Shown: piece after piece, positions 7,410-13,954 of the stretch | Numbering within the stretch: position 1 is the stretch's first letter | Layout: every line of letters starts with the position of its first letter | NCBI GenBank assembly: GCA_903875575.1 | Contig: CAIQWJ010000080.1 | Coordinates: 1 to 39,262 of the forward strand | DNA: 39,262 nucleotides | Source of the DNA: an uncultured Acidobacteriia bacterium | GTDB lineage: Bacteria > Acidobacteriota > Terriglobia > Bryobacterales > Bryobacteraceae | Direction of reading: 5' to 3' | The notes under the pieces: model-generated | The model's database searches: none | The model's input: the letters and a program-made list of their open reading frames with translations, nothing else | What the model was told of the DNA's origin: nothing | Translations under genes and position numbers: made by a program

Positions 7410-8525
7410 TTGAAACTCGGGTTTGGAATTTTCGTTTTTACGTCATTCGCGCTGGCGCAGTCAGCGCTGCCAACTATTCCTTGTATCCCTGCGCCCGCGC
7501 CGGCATCGGCGGTGGCTCCGCAGGCCCCGGCGGGTGGGCCGGGGCGGGGCCCGATTGGTGGGTCGGGGCGGGGTGCGGGTGGGCCACGGGTACAAGCGTC
7601 GCAGTCGGCCGAGGATGTTGCCGAGATCGGGAAACTGAAAGATCTGCCAGCCTGGACGTCGGCTGCGGTGGATGGCGATTACTCAGCGGGTCCGGGGTAT
7701 CCGACCGCGCCGGAACTGGCGAGGCGTGTGGGCGTGCCGGAGGGCAAGGTGATCGAGTTCGTGATGAATTCGAGTGAGAGTAAGTTTTATCCGGGCACGA
7801 ATGGCGGCTTTCAGCGGCACGTTTGCGTGTATGTTCCCGCGCAGTATGTGGCGGGCAGCGCGGCTCCGGTGATCGTTGCGGCGGATGCGTACGGGATGCG
7901 GTACAACCTGCCGACGATTTTGGACAACATGATTTATGACCAGAGGCTGCCGGTGCTGGTGGCGGTGATGATCGACAACGGTGGGGCGGAGCGCAGTATG
8001 GAGTACGACACTGTTTCCGATAAGTACGTTCAGTTTGTGGAAGAGGAAGTGCTGCCGCGGGCGGAGAAGGAGGCGGGGGTGAAGCTGTCGAAAGACCCGG
8101 AGGCGCGGATGACGCTGGGAGGGAGTTCAGGGGCAGCGGCGGCGCTGACGATGGCGTGGTTTCGGCCGGAGCTGTATCACCGGGTGGTTTCGTATTCGGG
8201 GACGTTTGTGAATTTGCGGAACAGTCCCGAAGCACCTTTGGGCGCTTATGAGTATATAGAGCATCTGTTTCCGAATGGAGAGAAGAAGCCGCTGCGCATT
8301 TGGCTTCAGGTATCGGAAAACGATAATGGCGCGAAGACTCCTTCGGAGAGCAAGCGGAACTGGGTGACGGCGAACTCGCGGCTGGCGAAGATTCTGAAAG
8401 ACAAGGGCTATCATTACCAGTTTGTTTATACGAAGAGTGCCGGGCACACGCAGAGGAAGGTGATCAACCATACCTTGCCGGAGGCGCTGGAGTATGTGTG
8501 GCAGGGGTATGCGGGGCTGAATTAG
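7410..8525 (+). CDS. Exported alpha/beta-hydrolase esterase (esterase D/Fes-like)
   Basis: This 371-residue protein has a signal peptide (KLGFGIFVFTSFALAQ). A low-complexity Pro/Ala and Gly/Arg tract follows at about residues 25-60. The hydrolase domain then shows the nucleophile elbow LGGSSGAAA (G237-x-S239-x-G241), a likely acid at D305 (SENDNG) and H346 (SAGHTQRK). This arrangement matches the putative esterase family that includes ferric-enterobactin esterases and acetylxylan esterase-like enzymes, so a polysaccharide or siderophore ester is a plausible substrate. The start is TTG 7410, supported by GGGGAGG 6 bases upstream. The CAP-domain gene lies 21 bp downstream in the same direction. 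Confidence 0.85.
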   Translation: MKLGFGIFVFTSFALAQSALPTIPCIPAPAPASAVAPQAPAGGPGRGPIGGSGRGAGGPRVQASQSAEDVAEIGKLKDLPAWTSAAVDGDYSAGPGYPTAPELARRVGVPEGKVIEFVMNSSESKFYPGTNGGFQRHVCVYVPAQYVAGSAAPVIVAADAYGMRYNLPTILDNMIYDQRLPVLVAVMIDNGGAERSMEYDTVSDKYVQFVEEEVLPRAEKEAGVKLSKDPEARMTLGGSSGAAAALTMAWFRPELYHRVVSYSGTFVNLRNSPEAPLGAYEYIEHLFPNGEKKPLRIWLQVSENDNGAKTPSESKRNWVTANSRLAKILKDKGYHYQFVYTKSAGHTQRKVINHTLPEALEYVWQGYAGLN

Positions 8526-8546
8526 GGTTTCTGCGCCCGGTTCGCG

Positions 8547-9032
8547 ATGGGTTGCGTCTCTACTGCTGTGAGGGTCTTTGCCTGCTTTCTGATTGCGATT
8601 TGCGGCGCACAGGCTGTTGACGCGCCTTCCGTGCGGGATATGGTCGCTTCGCACAATGCGGTGCGGGCAAAGGTGGGGGTGGGTCCGCTGGCATGGTCGG
8701 ATAAGTTGGCCGCGGTTGCGCAGGATTGGGCGGACGGACTGATTGCGCGGGGAGAGTTTGCGCATAGCCGAAGTCCGGAGTATGGAGAGAACCTGTATGA
8801 GATCCGGGGGGCCGGGGCGTCGGCTGCGGATGTGGTGAAGGCCTGGGCTGGGGAAGCGCGGGATTACGACTACGCTTCGAATAGCTGCCATGGAGTTTGT
8901 GGACATTACACGCAGATTGTTTGGCGGCGAACGAATACGGTGGGGTGCGCGGTGGCTCGGGGTGGGGGGCGCGAGGTCTGGGTTTGCGAGTACGGGCCTG
9001 CGGGGAATTGGGTTGGGGAGAAGCCTTATTAG
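8547..9032 (+). CDS. Secreted CAP/SCP-domain protein
   Basis: This 161-residue protein has a signal peptide (VRVFACFLIAICGAQA) followed by one CAP domain. Diagnostic stretches are VASHNAVRAKVGVGPLAW, the GHYTQIVWRRTNTVGCA signature and WVCEYGPAGNWVG at the end. His and Glu residues of the family's central cavity are visible (SHN, GEN, GHYTQ). CAP proteins are extracellular with varied roles (lipid or metal binding, protease-like activity), so no specific function can be claimed. It may be cotranscribed with the esterase. The 213 bp after it, to 9245, hold no feature I can support. Confidence 0.9.
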   Translation: MGCVSTAVRVFACFLIAICGAQAVDAPSVRDMVASHNAVRAKVGVGPLAWSDKLAAVAQDWADGLIARGEFAHSRSPEYGENLYEIRGAGASAADVVKAWAGEARDYDYASNSCHGVCGHYTQIVWRRTNTVGCAVARGGGREVWVCEYGPAGNWVGEKPY

Positions 9033-9245
9033 TATTTGCAGGAAGGGCCGGATTCAGTGAACTTGCAGTTGATGGACCGCAATTTGGTGAAGTTTTGTGT
9101 GCGCGAGGGCGTGGCACAGAAGCTGCCGTTAACCAACCGGTTGAGGTGCTAAAAGTGATGGCCGGTGCCGCTCCTTACAATCGCGGTTCGGTCCGTTGCG
9201 GTTTGGAGGATGGGGTGCCGTTCCTGCGATTGACGGCGTCCGCGT

Positions 9246-9629
9246 TTACTCCCAGATAGTTTCCACACCGTAAGACGCAATCGACGTGTCCCTGGTGACG
9301 CAGGGCAGGCCCTCTTCGATGCATTGCGCGGCGATCATGCGATCGAAGGGGTCTTTGTGGAGCATGGGCAATGCGGCGGCGGCGAGGGCGTGGCGGTAGT
9401 GGATCGGCAGAATAGAGATGCCGCCACGCCGGATGTTCAGAGCGATAAACTCGCGGGGCGGGGAAGGGATCGGCAGCTTCTTCATTTCCCACTTGATGCC
9501 GATCTCCCAGACACTGGCGACGCTCAGCAGCAATTCCGCCTGTTCACAGGCCGCGCGGGCCTTCGCGGGCAAGCGCTCCGGTTCTGTCGCCATCCACAGA
9601 AACGTGTGGGTGTCGATGATGGCCTTCAT
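9246..9629 (-). CDS. VapC-like PIN-domain toxin
   Basis: This 127-residue PIN-domain ribonuclease is intact. The acidic metal-binding residues are D6 (IIDTHTFLW), E42 (SVWEIGIK), D96 (HKDPFDRMIA) and D114 (VTRDTSI). The HKDPFDRM motif is typical of VapC toxins paired with Phd-type antitoxins. Its ATG overlaps the antitoxin stop by four bases (ATGA type), so the two are translationally coupled. VapC toxins cut tRNA or rRNA; the target here is unknown. Confidence 0.93.
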   Translation of the reverse strand: MKAIIDTHTFLWMATEPERLPAKARAACEQAELLLSVASVWEIGIKWEMKKLPIPSPPREFIALNIRRGGISILPIHYRHALAAAALPMLHKDPFDRMIAAQCIEEGLPCVTRDTSIASYGVETIWE

Positions 9630-9895
9630 TGATAGAAGCTGTCTTCCACTTCAGAAGGGAGCGGGGCGTCGAAATCGTCGGGGACCGTGAATTCGCCGCG
9701 TGCCCAGCCAAGTTCGCGACGCGCAGGCGTGGCGTTGACCGGCACCAGACGGGCGACGGGAACGTTGGAACGCATGATGACGATTTCCTCGCCTTCCGTC
9801 ACGCGTTCAAGCAGGCGCGAGAGGTGGGTCTTGGCCTCGTGGACATTGATCTCGGACGAATGGCCATACATGGCGGGCTTGGGAGCTGAGCTCAT
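9626..9895 (-). CDS. Phd/YefM-family antitoxin
   Basis: This 89-residue protein begins with the Phd-type DNA-binding fold (EINVHEAKTHLSRLLERVTEGEEIVIMRSNVPVA, written here over the known motif span) and ends in an acidic tail (DFDAPLPSEVEDSF) that would bind the toxin. Antitoxins of this type neutralise VapC and repress their own promoter through operator repeats. The ATG at 9895 lies only six bases after a strong -10 box, so the mRNA may be leaderless. A second Met, nine codons in, has only a weak ribosome binding site. The operator-like repeats upstream fit autoregulation. Confidence 0.92.
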   Translation of the reverse strand: MSSAPKPAMYGHSSEINVHEAKTHLSRLLERVTEGEEIVIMRSNVPVARLVPVNATPARRELGWARGEFTVPDDFDAPLPSEVEDSFYQ

Positions 9896-9901
9896 GTGGT
9901 C

Positions 9902-9931
9902 ATTATAGACTAAGTTGTGTGACTAAGTCAA
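9902..9931 (-). promoter_or_regulatory. Sigma-70 promoter of the phd-vapC pair with operator repeats
   Basis: On the minus strand TTGACT (9931-9926) and a perfect TATAAT (9907-9902) are 18 bp apart. Transcription would be expected to begin at or next to the A of the antitoxin ATG at 9895, giving a leaderless mRNA. Inside and overlapping the promoter, the 8-bp word GACTAAGT (plus strand) occurs twice, at 9908-9915 and 9921-9928, a 13-bp period. This is a good candidate binding site for the Phd-type repressor. Confidence 0.75.
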
Positions 9932-9934
9932 TGT

Positions 9935-10906
9935 TTAGAGGAAGAGGCGGCTCACAGAGGTCTCTTCATGGATCGACTGAATCGCGGAGGCCAACAGGGG
10001 AGCGACGGATAACTGCTTGATCTTGCCGGACTTGCGGGCGGCCTCGGTCAGCGGGATCGAATTGGAGAAGACGACTTCGCGGATACCGGATTTCTCGATC
10101 CGCTCGATGGCGGGACCTGATAGAACGGCGTGGGTGGCACAGGCGGTGACGCTGGCAGCACCTTGCGCGAGGAGGGCTTCCGCTCCTTTGACGAGGGTGC
10201 CGGCGGTGTCGATGAGATCGTCCACCAGGAGGCAATTCTCACCTTCCACGTCGCCGATGACGTTCATGACTTCGGCAACGTTCGCTTCTTCGCGGCGTTT
10301 GTCGATGATGGCGAGGGGTGCATTGAGGCGCTTGGCGATGGAACGGGCGCGTTCGACGCCGCCGGCATCGGGCGAGACGACGGTGAATTTGCCGAGGTCC
10401 TGGGACTTGAGATAGTCGACGGTGACGGGGCGGAAGAAGAGGTGGTCGACGGGGACGTCGAAGAAGCCCTGGATCTGGGCGGCGTGGAGGTCGAGGGCCA
10501 TGATGCGGTCGGCACCGGCGCGTTCGAGGAGGGAGGCGACGAGTTTGGCGGAGATGGGTACACGGGGCTTATCTTTGCGGTCCTGACGACCGTAGCCGTA
10601 GTAGGGGAGGACGGCGGTGATGCGCTCGGCCGAGGCGCGCTTGAGCGCATCGATCATGAGCAGGATTTCCATGAGGTGGAATTCGACGGGGGAGCAGGTG
10701 GGCTGAACGACGAAGCAATCGGCGCCGCGCACATTTTCGAGGATCTGGAGATGGATTTCGCCATCGGCGAACTGGCGCATGCTCATGTCGCCGATTTCGA
10801 GGCCGAGGCAAACGGCGATCTCTTTGGCGAGCGCGGGGTTGGCGCTGCCGGTGAAGATCTTAATGCGTTCAGGGTTCATCGCGCGTGCCGGCTTTGGAGC
10901 GGCCAT
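9935..10906 (-). CDS. prs: Ribose-phosphate pyrophosphokinase
   Basis: The enzyme makes PRPP from ribose 5-phosphate and ATP for nucleotide, His, Trp and NAD synthesis. The 323-residue length is standard. Family signatures are IKIFTGSANPALAKEIA, the flexible YYGYGRQDRKDKPR loop, the LDLHAAQIQGFFDVP segment and the PRPP-binding loop LLVDDLIDTAGT. The start at 10906 is preceded by AGGTGA, six bases away; an ATG nine codons later overlaps the ispE stop and is a weaker alternative. It overlaps the end of ispE and is the last gene of the leftward cluster with apt, which consumes PRPP. Confidence 0.97.
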   Translation of the reverse strand: MAAPKPARAMNPERIKIFTGSANPALAKEIAVCLGLEIGDMSMRQFADGEIHLQILENVRGADCFVVQPTCSPVEFHLMEILLMIDALKRASAERITAVLPYYGYGRQDRKDKPRVPISAKLVASLLERAGADRIMALDLHAAQIQGFFDVPVDHLFFRPVTVDYLKSQDLGKFTVVSPDAGGVERARSIAKRLNAPLAIIDKRREEANVAEVMNVIGDVEGENCLLVDDLIDTAGTLVKGAEALLAQGAASVTACATHAVLSGPAIERIEKSGIREVVFSNSIPLTEAARKSGKIKQLSVAPLLASAIQSIHEETSVSRLFL

Positions 10907-11823
10907 GTGTGGTCACCTTTCCTGTCTAGTTTCAGAGCCCGTTGCCATGCGCCCTGATAGCTGGCGCGGTTTACGAACGAGATTACGAACGCCCGTTCAC
11001 CTGCAGTTGCCTGTTTTTCCCACGCCATTTTGGCTCGTTCGAGCTTGCCTGGATTGTCAAAAATACCGAATATTGCCGAACCAGAGCCTGTCATGGAGAC
11101 ACGGCTGGCACCTGCCCGACGCAATCTTTCCCGAATTCCTGCCAGTTCCGGGTAGCGAGCCAGTACTACTGCCTCAAAATCGTTGATTAAACTGGACTTA
11201 CTGTCTCCCCAGGCCCCCCGCTGGAAACTATCCAGTTTAGCCTGTAACGGGACATTTTTCAATGTAGCAGACAGGTCGCGGTAGGCATCGGCAGTGGAGG
11301 AATGGACGGCGGGGGCAATCAGGAGGGCCTGTTCGGCGGGTTGGTCCGGCAGGGGATAAAGCTCTTCGCCGCGGCCGAGGCCGAGGGCGGTGCCGCCATA
11401 GAGGAAGAACGGGACGTCGCTGCCGAGTTGGGTGGCCAAGGCTGTCAGGTGTTCCATGGGCAGGCGGATGCCAGACAGAACGGGCAGGGCGAGCAGGACG
11501 GCGGCGGCGTCGGAGGAGCCCCCGCCGAGGCCGGCACCGGACGGGATGTTCTTGGTGAGTTGCAGACGGACGTGGCCGTGTTTGGCGGCGGCTTCGAGGA
11601 GCAACCTGGCCGCGCGTTCGGCGAGGTTATCGGGAATGTCGGGGGTACCCAGCATTTCGATCCGGGTGGACCTGGCTGGAGAGAAGGAGATCTCGAGCCT
11701 ATCGGCCAGGGAAATCGTCTGGAAGACCGTACGCAGTTCGTGGTAGCCGTCGGGGCGCTTGTAGAGTACGCGCAGGCCCAGATTGAGCTTGGCGCAGGCC
11801 CGGACGCGAGCGGTGCGGGTCAT
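10876..11823 (-). CDS. ispE: 4-diphosphocytidyl-2-C-methyl-D-erythritol kinase
   Basis: This GHMP kinase phosphorylates CDP-methylerythritol in the MEP isoprenoid pathway. Motifs include AKLNLGLRVLYKRPDGYHEL at the N-terminus, the ATP loop NIPSGAGLGGGSSDAAA, and MTGSGSAIFG near the end. ATG 11823 gives 315 residues and the usual N-terminus (TRTARVRACAKLNL); the frame extends 20 codons further upstream, but that part lies inside apt and looks non-coding. The start follows the apt stop by a single base. The pairing of ispE with prs is common in bacteria. Confidence 0.96.
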   Translation of the reverse strand: MTRTARVRACAKLNLGLRVLYKRPDGYHELRTVFQTISLADRLEISFSPARSTRIEMLGTPDIPDNLAERAARLLLEAAAKHGHVRLQLTKNIPSGAGLGGGSSDAAAVLLALPVLSGIRLPMEHLTALATQLGSDVPFFLYGGTALGLGRGEELYPLPDQPAEQALLIAPAVHSSTADAYRDLSATLKNVPLQAKLDSFQRGAWGDSKSSLINDFEAVVLARYPELAGIRERLRRAGASRVSMTGSGSAIFGIFDNPGKLERAKMAWEKQATAGERAFVISFVNRASYQGAWQRALKLDRKGDHTWPLQSRHAR

Positions 11824-11824
11824 G

Positions 11825-12346
11825 TTACTTGTCGTACTGGAGGAGCGAGTAGACGTCGTGACCGGCGAGTTTGCCGCGACCATTCAGGAATGTCAGTTCG
11901 ACGACGAAGCCGAGACCGGCAACGGTGCCGCCGAGACCTTCGACGAGCTGTGCGACGGCGCGGGCGGTGCCGCCTGTGGCAAGGAGGTCGTCAACGATGA
12001 GCACGCGGGAGCCTTTCTGGATGGCATCGCGATGGATCTCGAGGGTGTCGGTGCCGTACTCGAGATCGTAGGAGATGGAAGAGGTTGGTGCCGGGAGCTT
12101 TTTGGGCTTGCGGACGGGGACGAAGCCGGCACCGAGGGCGTAGGCGAGCGCGGGGGCGAAGATGAAGCCGCGGGACTCGATGCCGATGACGGCGTCGACT
12201 TCAGCGCCCTTGTACTGGGCGCGGAGGGCGTCGATGGTGCCGCGGAGACCGCGGGGATCCTTCAGCAGGGTCGTAATGTCGTAGAAGAGGATGCCCGGTT
12301 TGGGAAAATCCGGGACTTCGCGTATCAGTTTTTTGAGGGTATCCAA
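11825..12346 (-). CDS. apt: Adenine phosphoribosyltransferase
   Basis: This 173-residue enzyme converts adenine and PRPP to AMP. The family opening ([19 protein letters not shown]), the substrate-site [10 protein letters not shown] and the PRPP loop [15 protein letters not shown] are all present. Length is normal. The start is TTG 12346, because no ATG precedes the conserved region in frame; the ribosome binding site is weak. Its place between acylphosphatase and ispE, with prs downstream, makes a PRPP supply-and-use unit. Confidence 0.95.
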   Translation of the reverse strand: MDTLKKLIREVPDFPKPGILFYDITTLLKDPRGLRGTIDALRAQYKGAEVDAVIGIESRGFIFAPALAYALGAGFVPVRKPKKLPAPTSSISYDLEYGTDTLEIHRDAIQKGSRVLIVDDLLATGGTARAVAQLVEGLGGTVAGLGFVVELTFLNGRGKLAGHDVYSLLQYDK

Positions 12347-12371
12347 AATGTGGTTGCCAGAGTTCAGGTTA

Positions 12372-12650
12372 CTACTTCGTATGAAAGGAATTCAATTGTT
12401 GCATTTCGGCTTCGAGTTGTTCGACGCCGCGGACATCGGAAAGGGGTGGGCCCTGGTGGAGACGGGCGGCTAATTTGTCGAGGTGGGGTTCGGGGCCGAC
12501 CGCGTAGGCTTCGACGCGGCCATCGTCCAGATTGCGTACCCAGCCGGCGAGGCCGATTTCCTGCGCGTGCTTTTCTACAAACCAACGGTAGCCGACGCCC
12601 TGGACGCGACCCGAGATCAGCCAACGGCGTGCGGAATGGGGTTTATTCAT
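12372..12650 (-). CDS. acyP: Acylphosphatase
   Basis: This small 92-residue protein hydrolyses acyl phosphates such as acetyl or carbamoyl phosphate. It has the family signature [16 protein letters not shown] with the phosphate-binding R22, and the catalytic asparagine N40 in [14 protein letters not shown]. The C-terminus is slightly shorter in conserved content than in typical members. It starts 14 bp after the response regulator stop and ends 25 bp before apt, so it is probably in the same transcript. Confidence 0.93.
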   Translation of the reverse strand: MNKPHSARRWLISGRVQGVGYRWFVEKHAQEIGLAGWVRNLDDGRVEAYAVGPEPHLDKLAARLHQGPPLSDVRGVEQLEAEMQQLNSFHTK

Positions 12651-12664
12651 GATCCGGCGGGTGG

Positions 12665-13117
12665 CTAAACGACAGCGGAGGCCGCGAGTTCATCGGACCA
12701 GGCGGAAGAGTTCTCAGCCACGGGAGGTGCATCCAGCGCTTTCTTGACCGCAGCGCATAAGTTATGGAGCTGGAAGGGTTTGGTGATGATGGGGAAGCCC
12801 TTCTCAACAACATAGCGCTGCACGATCTGGCGTTCCACGTAGCCGGACATGAAAAGAACACGGGCTGAGCCAAAACGCGCGAGAAGCTCGTCGGCCAGCA
12901 TGGGACCGCTCTTGCCTGGCATGACGACGTCGGTGAGCAGAAGGTCTGGCGGAGTGGCCATTTTGTCGAGCAGCGCGATGGCTTTGGCCGCGGTGGAAGC
13001 GGTGATGGTCTTATAGCCGTACTCAGTGAGGACGTTTACGAGGAGACTGCGCACGTCGTGCTCGTCGTCAACGACCATGATGGTGAGGCGTTTGGCAGGA
13101 GCTTGTGTGTCGTGCAT
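12665..13117 (-). CDS. Single-domain response regulator (CheY-like)
   Basis: This is a stand-alone receiver domain of about 150 residues with no output domain. Counted from ATG 13117, the acidic pair is D17-D18 (MVVDDEHDV), the phosphoacceptor D63 (LLTDVVMPG), with S91 (FMSGY) and K113 (ITKPF) completing the switch. ATG 13117 is preferred over ATG 13129 because GGAG lies six bases before it. The C-terminal tail of about 20 residues is Ala/Ser-rich. The partner kinase is not in the window. It is the first gene of the leftward cluster ending in prs, an unusual position. Confidence 0.9.
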   Translation of the reverse strand: MHDTQAPAKRLTIMVVDDEHDVRSLLVNVLTEYGYKTITASTAAKAIALLDKMATPPDLLLTDVVMPGKSGPMLADELLARFGSARVLFMSGYVERQIVQRYVVEKGFPIITKPFQLHNLCAAVKKALDAPPVAENSSAWSDELAASAVV

Positions 13118-13217
13118 GTATGACTCCATTGGTGAGACAAACCCACGCTACGCTAAAGGATATCAACCCTGCTATGTCGAGGGATAGTACTAGAACCCGT
13201 TGTAGTATCAGATTATC

Positions 13218-13916
13218 GTGCGGATCAACACTGTTGGGCCTGTCTGGGGGAGTTTTGGGGCAGAAATTTCGCGACGGGGCCTGTTTCGTCTGGCTCCGGC
13301 AGTGGCTGGAGCGTTGTGGGTTCCGCGGGAGGGGTTGGCGGCTGGGCACTTTTGGGATACGAAGCCGATGGCTGAGTGGACGCCGGAGGAGATGGCTCAA
13401 CTGACAACGAATTCGCCCTGGGCGAAAGAGGTGCCGGCGCAGTACCGGTCAGCGATGGGCGACAGGCGGCCGGATCCGGAACCGATGCAGGGGCGCGGCG
13501 AGGCGAAGGTGGGGGAGTGCGGTCTGGTGCCGTGCGCGAATGTAATGCCGGGCAGAGTGGTGGTGATCTGGGAGAGTGCGCTGGTGATGCGGCAGGCACT
13601 AAGGTCAGTGATACCGCCGGAATACAACGGACATTACGTGATTAGTATTCGCGGGCTCCAGGGGGAGCAGACGCCGGATCGACTGCAGGCGGCAACGGAC
13701 CTTTCGGCGAAGGGTAAACCTCCGCTGCAACCTGGACTCGTGAGCCGGAGAAATGGTTCGTGGTTGTTTGGTTTTTCACGTGAACAGATGCCGCTTGATG
13801 TAAACGACAAGGACGTGTATTTCACGGTGCACACGGGGAGCATTCTGAAAGATACGCTGTTGCGGGCGAGCTTTAGTCCGAAGGATATGGTTTACCGCGG
13901 GACGCCGGCGTTGTAA
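13218..13916 (+). CDS. Probably exported protein of unknown function
   Basis: The 232-residue product opens with a Tat-like signal (EISRRGLFRLAPAVAGAL), suggesting export. After it comes FWDTKPMAEWTPEEMAQLTTNSPWAKEV. A comparable tryptophan-rich opening before NSPWA occurs in uncharacterised acidobacterial exported proteins I recall, but I cannot name a domain. A middle segment VVVIWESALVMRQALRS and a C-terminal YFTVHTGSILKDT are the other notable parts. The start is GTG 13218, with no good ribosome binding site and no in-frame ATG before the signal. It is divergent from the response regulator. Confidence 0.65.
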   Translation: MRINTVGPVWGSFGAEISRRGLFRLAPAVAGALWVPREGLAAGHFWDTKPMAEWTPEEMAQLTTNSPWAKEVPAQYRSAMGDRRPDPEPMQGRGEAKVGECGLVPCANVMPGRVVVIWESALVMRQALRSVIPPEYNGHYVISIRGLQGEQTPDRLQAATDLSAKGKPPLQPGLVSRRNGSWLFGFSREQMPLDVNDKDVYFTVHTGSILKDTLLRASFSPKDMVYRGTPAL

Positions 13917-13954
13917 GGGAGGGGGGCGCTGCGATATGATCGCGGTCTGTTCTT

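Noticed and set aside
9033-9245. A possible small gene in the gap after the CAP-domain protein
   Set aside because: Frames passing through it either run out of the CAP gene in another phase or lack a start with a ribosome binding site, and no motif was recognisable.
13917-13954. Possible cobalamin riboswitch before the TonB-dependent receptor
   Set aside because: The gap is only 38 bp, far too short for a cobalamin aptamer, and I saw no B12-box-like segment nearby.
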